From: CAYOYK01 sp964408185
GTDB lineage: Bacteria; Bacillota; Clostridia; Christensenellales; Aristaeellaceae
Assembly: GCA_964408185.1 (NCBI GenBank)
Contig: CAYOYK010000008.1
Coordinates: forward strand, 7,888 to 71,887
DNA length: 64,000 bases
Direction of reading: 5' to 3'
Both the position numbers and the translations under genes were made by a program. Of this stretch, positions 17,400 through 25,722 are shown in pieces. The notes under the pieces were generated by a model. The model saw only the letters and a program-made list of their open reading frames with translations. It did not search any database and had not been told where the DNA came from. How positions within the stretch are numbered: the first letter of the stretch is position 1; every line of letters begins with the position of its first letter.

Positions 17400-18176
17400 T
17401 CAGCCGGTGCATTCAACCGACAGCTTGTCCGCAATCATCGCAATGAATTCGCCGTTCGTGGGCTTGTCCTCCTTGGAGCAGACCCGGCAGCCGAAGGCGT
17501 GGTTCAGGCTCTCTACGCGGCCGCGGCTCCACGCCACCTCGATGGCGTGGCGGATGGCGCGCTCCACCTTGCTGGCGGTGGTATCAAACCGCAGGCCGAT
17601 GTTGGGGTACAGCACCTTGGTAATGCGGTTGATGGTCTCCGGCTCCTTGACGACCATCTTGACGGCCTCGCGCAGGAAGGAGAAGCCCTTGATGTGCGCG
17701 GGAATGCCGATGGTGAGGAACAGGTTGCCCAGCCGCTCGTCAATGCTCTGCGCACGCGTTGCCGACGCGGCGGACGCGACGCTGCAATCGCTGATGGATT
17801 CGCCAAGCGCGGCCTCGCGGATGTGCAGGGCAAGCTCGGCGATATCGAAGGGCTTGACCATGTAGTAGGTTGCGCCGCGCTCGATGGCGCGGGCCACAAA
17901 GTCGTCGCGTCCAAGCGCCGTGACGGCGATGATTTTGGGCTCCGGGCTGAGGCCCAGCTTGTGGGTTTCCTCCATTAGGCGATAACCGTCCATGTGCGGC
18001 ATGATGATGTCCGTTACCAGCACATCGATGGGCTCGCCGGCGAGGATGCTCAGCGCGTCCGCGCCGTTGGAGGCTTGGCGTGGTGCGGCAAAGCCCTCCT
18101 GTTGGGAAAGATAGTCGTACATGGTCGCGCGCAGCTCCGTGTTGTCGTCCACCAGTAGTGTGCGGATCTCCGGCAT
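17400..18176 (-). CDS. spo0A: Stage 0 sporulation protein A, sporulation master regulator
   Basis: 258 residues. The receiver domain (1-120) has the acidic pair DD (residues 10-11), the phospho-acceptor Asp in VTDIIMPHMDG (about residue 56), the Thr switch in AVTALG and the Lys in VKPFD. A variable linker of about 25 residues leads to the Spo0A-type DNA-binding domain (about 145-255), recognised by LGNLFLTIGIPAHIKGF and the recognition helix ERAIRHAIEVAWSRG. Phosphorylated Spo0A controls entry into sporulation and binds TGTCGAA-type boxes. In many Clostridia spo0A follows spoIVB; here the upstream neighbour is unrelated and a terminator separates them, so spo0A stands alone. AGGAGGAGGAG precedes the start. 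Confidence 0.97.
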   Translation of the reverse strand: MPEIRTLLVDDNTELRATMYDYLSQQEGFAAPRQASNGADALSILAGEPIDVLVTDIIMPHMDGYRLMEETHKLGLSPEPKIIAVTALGRDDFVARAIERGATYYMVKPFDIAELALHIREAALGESISDCSVASAASATRAQSIDERLGNLFLTIGIPAHIKGFSFLREAVKMVVKEPETINRITKVLYPNIGLRFDTTASKVERAIRHAIEVAWSRGRVESLNHAFGCRVCSKEDKPTNGEFIAMIADKLSVECTG

Positions 18177-18517
18177 GGGTCTCCTCCTCCTGTCCTGACT
18201 GTTTTTTTGAAAGGAATCGTGTTTCCTTTTTCTGGATTATAGCATATAATGCGAACGAAGGGAAGTATTCGATACGAATAGTATACGTCCGACAGAATGT
18301 GACACGGACAAGCACCCAACCGTCCAAAAGCGACAGAAATACCGAACCCCCAAACGCCGGCGTTGGATTTGCTGACGAGCAAACCCGCATTATGCCAACG
18401 GTTGCCGTAACAGGGGGCAAAAAGGAAAGGCGGACGGCCGCACCGACCGTCCACCATATGTAGAGGGTTACCGGACCCGCACCCACAAGGATTCCTGAAA
18501 AGAAAATCCCCATTTTG
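18177..18517 (-). promoter_or_regulatory. spo0A upstream region with -10, inverted repeat and leader hairpin
   Basis: No gene is seen in these 341 bases. On the minus strand a TATAAT lies at 18241-18236, about 60 bases before the start, without a good -35. An inverted repeat TATTCG-ATA-CGAATA at 18266-18280 lies just upstream of that -10, and a weak TGTCGG, resembling an 0A box, lies next to it (about 18288-18294). Between -10 and ribosome site an AAAGGAA/TTCCTTT hairpin (18210-18229) sits in the leader. Part of the stretch (18415-18455) is the terminator of the preceding minus-strand gene. Confidence 0.4.
18415..18455 (-). terminator. Terminator of the zinc-ribbon/TPR gene
   Basis: On the minus strand GGTGGACGG (18455-18447) pairs with CCGTCCGCC (18437-18429), then TTTCCTTTTT follows. 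It isolates spo0A from the upstream minus-strand genes. Confidence 0.75.
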
Positions 18518-20455
18518 TTACGGCTGATAAAAGTATGAGATTTTATATACCGAGCCGCCCTTGATGTGATATTGAAGCGCCCAGACCTTGCTATCGGCTG
18601 TATTGGTGGTGTATTGCACGATGCGCGTGCCGTCCGCCTGCGGCTCCACAAAGCCGATGTTGGGGTCGTCGTAGTACAGGCCGCGGCGGCCGTTGGGGGA
18701 CTCAGGCTGGCCCACATCCTTAAACGCGCCGATCACGGAGCTTTCGCTCGCGCCGATCCCAACGCCGCGCGGCCCGTCGCACAGGTTCTGCGTAAAGTCG
18801 ATCCGCGCAAGCAGCCAAGAGTTGCTGTTGAGGATGAACACCGCTTCACCCCACGAGTAGGTAAGCAGCTTGGCGTCGTAGGTCGTTGCAAGGTACTGCG
18901 TGTCCGTCTCACTGGACGGCTCGCCAAACTTGCTCTTAAAGTCGGACAGCACGGTGCCGTTGACCTTGAAGCTGACAAACACATCCTCTTCGGAATAGGG
19001 CTTTTGCATATATGGCGCGCAGTCGATCTTGTAAAACACCTCCAGCGTGGAGCTCATTTTGCCGTAGGTGTTCACGCATACGGCCTTCAGCCACACGCGC
19101 CCGTTGGGCAGCTGGATGGGCGTGCCGTCGTACACAGGGCTGGTCTCGTCCGGCTGGGAGCCGTCGATGGTATAATAGAAAACCAGCTCCTCCTTCTCGT
19201 CGCCCTCGCCGCAGCGCAGGCTGACCGTCTTGGGCTTGCTGTACGTATTGGGCGCCAAATTGCAGCGCGGCGCGGCGGGGGAGGGGTAGTAGATGATGTA
19301 CTGTACGCTGAGCGGATCGCTGACCAAATCCCCGCTGACGCAGACCGCGCGCAGCGTGATGGTGCCCTCCGGAACGGTGATGGGGCCGTCCACCAGCACG
19401 CCGTCCTGCGGCAGCACCGCCGCGTCGTCGGTGGTGTAATACACGCTGTACCCCTGCGCGGAGGTCAGGTTGACCTGTTGGCTCAGCTTGTAGCGCCCCG
19501 CGGCAAGGTCAACCAGCGGCGTGTTGGGGATATAATCCTTGCGCTCCAAGCGATAGGTCTCTTTGTCGGTGTTCGTGTAGGCCAGCTGCATCATGTCGGC
19601 GGCCTCAGGGCGGCGGCCCTCGTTCTGGTACAGCCGGATCAGCGCCGTGTAGGCCTCGGTTCGGCTGGGGCTGACGGTTTCCGCCATGGTCAGGTAGAGC
19701 TTCTCGGCCTCGTCGTCCTGCTCGGTGAGCTCGTAGGCGTTGGCCAGCAGCAGCAGGCCGTCGTAGTTTTCGGGGTCGAGCAGATCGGCGATGCGATAGG
19801 CCGTGATGGCCATAAAGACGTCGCCCTTGTCCGAGTAATCGGAGCCGACCACCCAGTACGCCTGCGCGGGCGCGCTGTTGAGCGTCTTGAGCGCCGCACT
19901 GCGGGCCTCGGCGGACGCGTCGTCCGTAGAGCGCGCGAGCGTAAAGGTATCCTCCGTGCAGTCCTTCACCACGCTGCGCGCCGTCATGCGCTGGCCCTCA
20001 TCCGTCTGGCTCATGTAGACATAGTATCCGGCCGCCGCAAGGATGCACAGCACCACAACGATCAGCCCCACCAGCATCCAGTTGACGGGATGCGCCTTGA
20101 CGGGCTTGGATACGTAATGGCCGCCGCGCATGGAGATCGGCCGCTGTGCGGTATGCGTGGGCACGCCGCGCTTTGCGGTAGGACGGCTGGCGTAGGCGGA
20201 GGAGATGTTCTTGGCGTTCTTTTTGCGCATGGGGCTGGGCGGGGCCAGCGGCACGGAGGACAGATCAAAATCGCCGTATTCGGGGATTTCCTCGCGCTCC
20301 TCGTCGTGCAGCGTGGGGGCGGAAGCGCTCACGCGGCCCTGCCGCATGGCCCGCACGCCGGTCTCCCGCGCGGCCTCCGCGCGCAGCGAGGTGCCGCAGG
20401 TGCTGCAAGTAAGCGACTCGTCATCCATATAGGTTCCGCAGCGTGGACAGATCAT
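18518..20455 (-). CDS. Zinc-ribbon membrane protein with TPR and CHB_HEX domains
   Basis: 645 residues. The N-terminus is a zinc ribbon (CPRCGTYM...CSTCGTSL, residues 3-22), followed by a charged, basic linker, a single membrane helix (about 130-150, WMLVGLIVVVLCILAAAGYY), TPR-like helices (about 190-310), two chitobiase/hexosaminidase C-terminal-like beta domains (about 320-400 and 405-485, each with YYTxD) and a C-terminal domain of about 150 residues with no clear family. The zinc ribbon should be cytoplasmic and the rest outside. The same CHB_HEX module occurs in the CotH protein at 3042-6284. Its function is unknown; the layout suggests linking an intracellular partner to wall-facing repeats. 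AAAGGAGG precedes the start, 15 bases downstream of the HD gene. Confidence 0.75.
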   Translation of the reverse strand: MICPRCGTYMDDESLTCSTCGTSLRAEAARETGVRAMRQGRVSASAPTLHDEEREEIPEYGDFDLSSVPLAPPSPMRKKNAKNISSAYASRPTAKRGVPTHTAQRPISMRGGHYVSKPVKAHPVNWMLVGLIVVVLCILAAAGYYVYMSQTDEGQRMTARSVVKDCTEDTFTLARSTDDASAEARSAALKTLNSAPAQAYWVVGSDYSDKGDVFMAITAYRIADLLDPENYDGLLLLANAYELTEQDDEAEKLYLTMAETVSPSRTEAYTALIRLYQNEGRRPEAADMMQLAYTNTDKETYRLERKDYIPNTPLVDLAAGRYKLSQQVNLTSAQGYSVYYTTDDAAVLPQDGVLVDGPITVPEGTITLRAVCVSGDLVSDPLSVQYIIYYPSPAAPRCNLAPNTYSKPKTVSLRCGEGDEKEELVFYYTIDGSQPDETSPVYDGTPIQLPNGRVWLKAVCVNTYGKMSSTLEVFYKIDCAPYMQKPYSEEDVFVSFKVNGTVLSDFKSKFGEPSSETDTQYLATTYDAKLLTYSWGEAVFILNSNSWLLARIDFTQNLCDGPRGVGIGASESSVIGAFKDVGQPESPNGRRGLYYDDPNIGFVEPQADGTRIVQYTTNTADSKVWALQYHIKGGSVYKISYFYQP

Positions 20456-20470
20456 GGACGGCCTCCTTTC

Positions 20471-21145
20471 TCAGGCGTGAAGGCCGGGCCGATTGTTGAC
20501 GGGCCGGTCGTTGATTTCCAGCTCGAAGCTCTGGCCTAGGTAAGCCGCGGCCTTTTCGCACATGATGATGCGGGGCAGGTAGATGCTCAGGTATTCCAGC
20601 ACCGAGGAGGACGCGTCCATTTGCAGGGACTGGCGAATCACGCGCTTTTCCTTGTCCACGACCACGGTGTTTTCTTGAATGGCAAAATTGACGCGATCGT
20701 GCACGTCGGTGGGATCGGGCTTGCCGTTGCGCACACGGCTTTTGTGCGCGTCGCTTTTGTCGCCGATGATCAGGCTCGCGCTGACGGCGCTGGATACGGT
20801 GCCGCTATCCTCCTCGTGGTTGCCCACGGCGGTGATGACCTCCAGCACGTCGGGCAGGGGCATGCCGGCCTCGCGCAGGATGGGGTAGAGCAGCACCGCG
20901 CCGTTGGGGCCGTGGTCGTGCCGATTGATGGAGTTGCCCACGTCGTGTACCCAACCCGCAATGGCGGCCAGCTCAATTTGATGCTCGTCGTAGCCCAGCT
21001 CGCGCAGCACGCTGCTGGCGGTGCGGCTCACATAGCTCAGGTGGCGCGGGCCGTGATCAGTATAGCCAAGCGCCTCCAAATAGCGGTTGGCGGCTGCGAC
21101 CAGTCCGCGAATACATTCGTTTTGCTTGATGTCGTTCAATGTCAT
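20471..21145 (-). CDS. HD domain-containing phosphohydrolase-like protein
   Basis: 224 residues. An HD domain occupies about residues 30-160: DHGPRHLSYV supplies the first histidine, AGWVHDVGN the His-Asp pair, and ICGDKSDA-like LIIGDKSDAHKSRVRN the final aspartate, so the metal site looks complete. HD proteins are phosphohydrolases acting on nucleotides or phosphoproteins; this short clostridial subfamily has no assigned substrate. AAAGGAG precedes the start. It is followed at 15 bases by the zinc-ribbon/TPR gene and is 58 bases downstream of the HEAT-like gene, with a small CCGCGC hairpin in between (21160-21175), so it may be partly separated from that operon. Confidence 0.8.
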   Translation of the reverse strand: MTLNDIKQNECIRGLVAAANRYLEALGYTDHGPRHLSYVSRTASSVLRELGYDEHQIELAAIAGWVHDVGNSINRHDHGPNGAVLLYPILREAGMPLPDVLEVITAVGNHEEDSGTVSSAVSASLIIGDKSDAHKSRVRNGKPDPTDVHDRVNFAIQENTVVVDKEKRVIRQSLQMDASSSVLEYLSIYLPRIIMCEKAAAYLGQSFELEINDRPVNNRPGLHA

Positions 21146-21203
21146 GATGTGCTCCTTTCCCGCGCCAAAGCGCGGCGGCCTCGCTGATGCAACGGCGCGG
21201 GGC

Positions 21204-22034
21204 TTACTTTTCCTGCATCCTGCGCATGGCTTGATAGGTGGAATCGCCCGTAAAGTCCCGCACGGGCGCTTCGCCGCCGAGGCGCTCTACCGCGTTGCGG
21301 ATCTCCAAAAAATCGATGTAGCTCACGTCGTCGCTCTCGGCCGCGTCCAGCAGGGGCTCCAGCGCGCGGTCGTCATCCAGCTTGCCAAGGTAGCTGGCAA
21401 ACAGCGCGCGCTTGTCCTTTTGCTTTTGGAAGCTCTCCAGCGCGAAATGCAGCACCTCGTCCGTGACGGGATAGTCGCTCAGGTAATCCAGCAGGGCTTC
21501 CTTGCCCACGCTGTCCGCCGCGCGGAAAGCCGCGCGGCAAGCCTCAAGGGCAGGCTCTCCCATATCCTTGAGGCTCTCAAGGGATTGCTCCAGCAGGTCG
21601 TCGTCCTCGTTGCGCTCCACCTGCCAGCGCACATAGGTGATGAGCGGCTCCTGCCGCTCCATCTCGCGCAGCAGCTCGATGGCGTTCGCGCGCGCGTCCA
21701 GCGGCGCGTCCCGATCGACCATGAGGCCAAGCAGCGGCTGCGTGGAGGTATCCGGCAGCTCGGTGATGCGGTGGAGCAGCAGGTCGGGCACGGGCACGCC
21801 TGTTTCTGCATACTCGCGCATCCATTCCACAAGCAGCTTGCCGTCGTCGTATTTCTCAAAGTATTCGGCGGGCGTCTCGCCGCCGAGCCAATCGGCCTTG
21901 GCGTTGAGGAATTGCAGGTAAACGCCCGGCACCTCGTCCTCCATATCGTCGATATTCTTGAAGCGATGGCGGTTTTTCTGCTCCCAGTCCTCCCAGCAGG
22001 CCATAAAGCGCGCGTCAAAATCAATGCAATCCAT
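21204..22034 (-). CDS. Alpha-helical HEAT-like repeat protein of unknown function
   Basis: 276 residues, rich in acidic residues and Leu/Ala helices, with repeating helix pairs such as DTSTQPLLGLMVDRDAPLDA and a later DRALEPLLDAAESDD, typical of HEAT-like scaffolds. No catalytic motif or membrane segment. The start is taken at ATG 22034, nine bases after AGAAAGGA; an upstream ATG directly abuts that site and is less likely. The start lies 14 bases inside the end of the preceding TPR gene, so translation is coupled. Two helical scaffold proteins in a row downstream of Hsp33 suggest a protein-quality or assembly role, but this is inference. Confidence 0.75.
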   Translation of the reverse strand: MDCIDFDARFMACWEDWEQKNRHRFKNIDDMEDEVPGVYLQFLNAKADWLGGETPAEYFEKYDDGKLLVEWMREYAETGVPVPDLLLHRITELPDTSTQPLLGLMVDRDAPLDARANAIELLREMERQEPLITYVRWQVERNEDDDLLEQSLESLKDMGEPALEACRAAFRAADSVGKEALLDYLSDYPVTDEVLHFALESFQKQKDKRALFASYLGKLDDDRALEPLLDAAESDDVSYIDFLEIRNAVERLGGEAPVRDFTGDSTYQAMRRMQEK

Positions 22035-23793
22035 CTGGACCATCCTTTCTGTGGCTGGGCTGTGGGGCGGGCTCCTGCGCGGCAAGGAAGCTCATCGCCG
22101 GGCGAATGCGCCGCCGCTGGTCGGGCGGATAGGCATAGATCGGGGTTGGCTCGCGCATGCGCTCCGGCCCCAGCTTTTGCCACGCGTACAGCGCGAAGGC
22201 CGCCGCCCATACCTCCGGCGCGTCCTCCGCGATGGCGCGGCGCGTGGCGCTCGGCATGCGGTTGAGCATCCGGGTCGCCAGCGTAACGGCCGGCGGGCAC
22301 TCCGTAAGCTCCAGCAGCTTCTCCATTAGCTCGTGCAGCAGGGCGCGAAGCGGCTGCTTTTCGGATGGCTCGCTTGCCTTAAGCGTGATTTGCGCGATGC
22401 GGCCCTCGTGGTAGACCACATAGGGTGGCTCCGCGCCCAAGCTCAGCAGGCAGGACGCCGCGCAGCGCTTCAGCTCGTCGCTCGCGCCGGGCAGCACCAG
22501 CACCTTGCGCAGCAGGCTCTCGGCAGACTCGCGGGGGAGCTGCATGGCGGCCAGCTGCAACAGGCGCTCAAGGTGCATGTCCGGCAGCTCCATGGCGTAC
22601 AGAAACCGCCCCTGAAAGCTCGGATCGTTGAGCAGCGCGTCGCAGAACGGCTCCACGCCGTTTTCCAGCTTCGCGGTCAGCGAGCGGAGGAGCTGCTTGG
22701 CGCAGCCCGGCCCCACCTGCGGGTAGAAGGGGATGGTCACATACTGCTCGCGGATATCCTCAAAGTGCTTGCGCACCGAGGTAAGATCGGCGTTGGACTC
22801 AATCAGCTTGGCCACGATCTCCGCCTGATACTGGCAGGGCACGTCGGCCGGGTCGATATCCAAGCAGCGGTGGATGTATTCGTCCGCAAGGCGCAGGTTT
22901 CCCTGCTGGATGCAGAACACGCACAGATTGCTCAGCGTGGGCACGCGGTTGGGCGATTGCGACAGGTTGTGTTTGAGCATGCACAGGGCCGTCTCCGGCA
23001 GCTTGAGAAGAAGCGCGGTGGCGCAATAGATCTGCTCCTCGTGCGCATAGCGGCACAGCGGCGCGGCGCGCAGCAGGGCGGCGCCGGCCTGCCCGCGCAT
23101 GCCCTTGGCGGAGAAGGCGCTGGCCAGCGCGCACAGCGTCTGCACGCTGTACGGGGCCTGCCGCACGGCGATGCGGGCGTGCAGCAGGGCGCGATCCGGC
23201 TGGCGCAGGGCAAGGTAGGTTGTGGCATAGAGGGTGTGCAGGCGCTCGTCCTTACGCCGCTGCTTGTTGGCGCGGCGCAGGCAGGCAAGCGCCCGATTGT
23301 ACTGGCAATCGCTCAAGTGGTCGCCTGTCTGCGCCATCAGCACGTCGTACCGGGCGTAGCCGGTCTCCTTGGGCGCGTAGAGCAGATCCTCGATATCGTA
23401 CAGCTCCTCCTCGTACACCAGCGCGTCGGGGCGCTGGCGGAGGATGTGCAGGTAGTTGGCATACGCGTCGATGGCCTCCTGCTCGCGCCCCAGCATCAGC
23501 ATATTTCGGCCGATCAGCTGGTAGCCGTCCGGCTCGGAAGGGGCCTGCGCCACCACGTGGAAGGCCTCCCGATTGCTTGCCTCGTAGCATTGCAGCGCTT
23601 GCAGCGCCTGCGCGTAGGCCACGCGCGTATCCACGGCGACGGGCTCCATGGCCATGGCGTGCCGCAGCAAATAGGCCGCCCGGCGGGCCTGCCCGCTGCG
23701 CAGGCATTGCTGCGCGTGCTCCGTCCAGTAGGACGCGCTGCGCTGAAGGGATACCACCTGCCCCGATCGGGGCGGCTTGCGTAGATAGCTCAT
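22021..23793 (-). CDS. Large TPR-repeat protein
   Basis: 590 residues, soluble. TPR units are evident across about residues 15-330, for example WTEHAQQCLRSGQARRAAYL, the following AYAQALQALQCYEASNRE and the CVFCIQQGNLRLADEYIHRCL unit. The C-terminal 250 residues are helical and less repetitive. It starts with ATG 23793 after AGAGGA, overlapping the hslO stop by four bases (ATGA), so it is translationally coupled to hslO. TPR proteins mediate protein contacts; no partner domain is fused. The coupling to hslO and the HEAT-like gene is the main clue to its role. Confidence 0.82.
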   Translation of the reverse strand: MSYLRKPPRSGQVVSLQRSASYWTEHAQQCLRSGQARRAAYLLRHAMAMEPVAVDTRVAYAQALQALQCYEASNREAFHVVAQAPSEPDGYQLIGRNMLMLGREQEAIDAYANYLHILRQRPDALVYEEELYDIEDLLYAPKETGYARYDVLMAQTGDHLSDCQYNRALACLRRANKQRRKDERLHTLYATTYLALRQPDRALLHARIAVRQAPYSVQTLCALASAFSAKGMRGQAGAALLRAAPLCRYAHEEQIYCATALLLKLPETALCMLKHNLSQSPNRVPTLSNLCVFCIQQGNLRLADEYIHRCLDIDPADVPCQYQAEIVAKLIESNADLTSVRKHFEDIREQYVTIPFYPQVGPGCAKQLLRSLTAKLENGVEPFCDALLNDPSFQGRFLYAMELPDMHLERLLQLAAMQLPRESAESLLRKVLVLPGASDELKRCAASCLLSLGAEPPYVVYHEGRIAQITLKASEPSEKQPLRALLHELMEKLLELTECPPAVTLATRMLNRMPSATRRAIAEDAPEVWAAAFALYAWQKLGPERMREPTPIYAYPPDQRRRIRPAMSFLAAQEPAPQPSHRKDGPDGLH

Positions 23794-24677
23794 GCTTTTC
23801 CTCTTGTGGCTCGTTGCAGGATGTCGGTCAATTGCGGCGCGGTAAAGAACTCCTTGCGCTGGCAAAACTCGCAGGTCAGCTCCGCGCCCTCCGGCTGATC
23901 GTCAATGAGCGCTTGCAGCTCCTTTTTGCCCAGTGAGATCAGCGCGCGTTCCATGCGCGCGCGCGTGCAGCCGCAGTGGTAGCGCAGGGGCGTGGTTTCC
24001 AGCACCACGGGGTCGAGGCCGTTCAGCCAGCTTTGCAGCAGGGCCTCCGGCTCCTCGTCGCGCATCGCGTGGCTGATGTCCCCAAAGATCGGCGAGCGGA
24101 GCTCCAGCTGGTCGATCACGTCGCTTGGGCACCCCGGAAGGGGCTGCAGCAGCAGACCGCCCGCGCTCTCCGCGCCCATGCCGGCGGTGAGCACGCCCAG
24201 AGCGACCAGCGACGGCGTTTGCTCGCTTTGCGTAAAGTAGAGCGCAAAGTCCTCGGCGATCTCGCCGGAGACCAGCGCCACCTGCCCGATGTAGGGGTTT
24301 TTCAGCCGCAAATCCTTGACGACGGACAAACGGCCGCTCGCGCCGACCGCCGCGCCGACGGGCAGCTTGCCGTCGGCGCGCAGGGGAAGCTGCACCGACG
24401 CGTCGCCCAGCGAGCCGCGCACACTCGTACTGTCGCCGACCGCCACCAGCTTGCCGATGGGCCCGTTGCCCGCCACGGTGACCGTCACGGAGGCGTCCTT
24501 CTCCTTTAGCATGCAGCCGATCATGGCCGTAGCGGTGAGCAGGCGGCCCAGCGCCGCCGCGCAAACCGCCGTGCAGCCGTGAATGCGGGCCGCCTCGGCG
24601 ACGGTATCGGTGGAGCGGATCATCAGTCCGCGCACCGCGCCGTCCCGGAGGGTAAAGTGCAGAATCCTGTCGTTCAT
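23790..24677 (-). CDS. hslO: Hsp33, redox-regulated molecular chaperone
   Basis: 295 residues, the normal Hsp33 size. Hsp33 is a cytoplasmic holdase activated when oxidation releases zinc from four conserved cysteines. These are present as CGC (235, 237) and CEFC (269, 272). The N-terminal core has DGAVRGLMI, the GAMTATAMIG-like ALGRLLTATAMIGCMLK and the VAGNGPIGKL strand; GGLLLQPLPG lies in the middle. The start at ATG 24677 follows AAAGGAGAG and overlaps the stop of the methyltransferase gene by four bases. A longer in-frame opening upstream lies inside that methyltransferase gene and is not the start. Confidence 0.96.
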   Translation of the reverse strand: MNDRILHFTLRDGAVRGLMIRSTDTVAEAARIHGCTAVCAAALGRLLTATAMIGCMLKEKDASVTVTVAGNGPIGKLVAVGDSTSVRGSLGDASVQLPLRADGKLPVGAAVGASGRLSVVKDLRLKNPYIGQVALVSGEIAEDFALYFTQSEQTPSLVALGVLTAGMGAESAGGLLLQPLPGCPSDVIDQLELRSPIFGDISHAMRDEEPEALLQSWLNGLDPVVLETTPLRYHCGCTRARMERALISLGKKELQALIDDQPEGAELTCEFCQRKEFFTAPQLTDILQRATRGKA

Positions 24678-25441
24678 AGGCTCTCCTTTGTAGGCGCGTC
24701 CAGCGGCTTGCGTGCCGCGACGTGTACGCGGTGGCATTCCGCCGCCGGAGGCTGAAAATTGCGGTCGCCGTAGAACTGGACGTCCGCAAAGCCGGATAGC
24801 GCAAGCTGCTCCCGCAGCCGCTCGTTGCCGTGGCCGAACTGGCGCTGGGATTCCTGAATGCGGCGATAGGTCTCCTCGCGCTCGCGCACAAAGATGCTCA
24901 GCTGCATGTGCACGCTGCAATCGGACTCGCGGTAGGCGTTCTTCCATAGATAAGCGATCTCGCGCGTCTCGTCGCACATCATGCTGTTGCCCAGCACATG
25001 GCAGAGCTTATACGGCGTGCTGAGGTCAAAGAACAGCCCGCCGCCGGGCCGGAGCGTCGCGTACGCCGCGTCAAAGAACGCGCGCAGGTCTTGCTCGCCC
25101 TCCAAATAATTCAGCCCGTCGCAGGTGCACAGCACCGCGTCCATGCTGCGGTGCAGCTTGAGCTGGCGCATATCCTGCCGCACGAAGGGGATCATTGTTC
25201 CGGCCTGCCGGCTCTTCTGGCTGGCCTCAAAGAGCATATCCGCGCTCAGATCGATCCCCGTCATTTGGTATCCGGCCAAGCTCAGCGGAATGGTCAGGCC
25301 GCCTGTGCCGCAGGCGCATTCCACCACCTTGCCGGCGGCGATGCCGTACTGCGTCATCAGCGTCCGATAATAGCCTGCCCAGCCGTCGTAGTCCACGTCC
25401 GCCATCAGGCGGTCGTACACCGTTGCGAAAGCTGTGTACAT
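24674..25441 (-). CDS. Class I SAM-dependent methyltransferase
   Basis: 255 residues. Motif I VVECACGTGGLTIPL (about 39-53), the acidic motif II GIDLSADML, FVRQDMRQL (post II) and DAVLCTCDGLNYL (motif IV) place it in the small-molecule methyltransferase group. The first residues, YTAFATVYDRLMADVDYDGW, match a common clostridial clade that sits next to hslO. The substrate is unknown. AGGAGG precedes the start. It overlaps hslO by ATGA and lies ten bases after the spore-protein gene, so it is inside a compact operon. Confidence 0.9.
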   Translation of the reverse strand: MYTAFATVYDRLMADVDYDGWAGYYRTLMTQYGIAAGKVVECACGTGGLTIPLSLAGYQMTGIDLSADMLFEASQKSRQAGTMIPFVRQDMRQLKLHRSMDAVLCTCDGLNYLEGEQDLRAFFDAAYATLRPGGGLFFDLSTPYKLCHVLGNSMMCDETREIAYLWKNAYRESDCSVHMQLSIFVREREETYRRIQESQRQFGHGNERLREQLALSGFADVQFYGDRNFQPPAAECHRVHVAARKPLDAPTKESL

Positions 25442-25451
25442 CTGGTTCCTC

Positions 25452-25670
25452 CTAGTGCCCGCCGCGCTTGCGCTCCTGTCCGATCAGCCCGCCGATTCGG
25501 CCGGTATCCTTGGCGGAAAGGCCCGCCCAGCCGACCTGCCGCACGCGATCCAGCAGCCCCAGCTCGCGGGCCAGCTCGTACTTGCGCTTCTCGTCGCGGG
25601 TGAGATAAGCCAGCGCCTGCCGGCGGATCGCGCCGGACTGCGCGGGCCCGATGTCGTTCTTCCTGCTCAT
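25452..25670 (-). CDS. Small acid-soluble spore protein, alpha/beta-type related
   Basis: 72 residues, basic. The core KYELARELGLL, then VGWAGLSAKDTGRIGG, corresponds to the two conserved SASP boxes (EhAxELG, and the S/TxxGxhGG box cut by the germination protease family). This subclass, with VGW between the boxes, is common in Clostridia. SASPs coat spore DNA and protect it. GGAGG lies just upstream of ATG 25670. It sits between DUF624 and the methyltransferase gene, an unexpected place for a forespore gene; a sigma-G promoter was not recognised in the 52 bases upstream. Confidence 0.75.
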   Translation of the reverse strand: MSRKNDIGPAQSGAIRRQALAYLTRDEKRKYELARELGLLDRVRQVGWAGLSAKDTGRIGGLIGQERKRGGH

Positions 25671-25722
25671 ACGCCGCCTCCTATACGGCTCATTGTGCGT
25701 CGCGGAGGCGGTTTTGATTCGA

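Noticed and set aside
21160..21175. CCGCGC-CAAA-GCGCGG hairpin between the HD and HEAT-like genes as a terminator
   Set aside because: It has no T tract on the minus strand and directly precedes the ribosome site region, so it is at most a weak RNA structure.
23790..24977. A 395-residue version of Hsp33
   Set aside because: The extra 100 N-terminal residues overlap the methyltransferase gene in another frame; ATG 24677 with AAAGGAG is the normal Hsp33 start.
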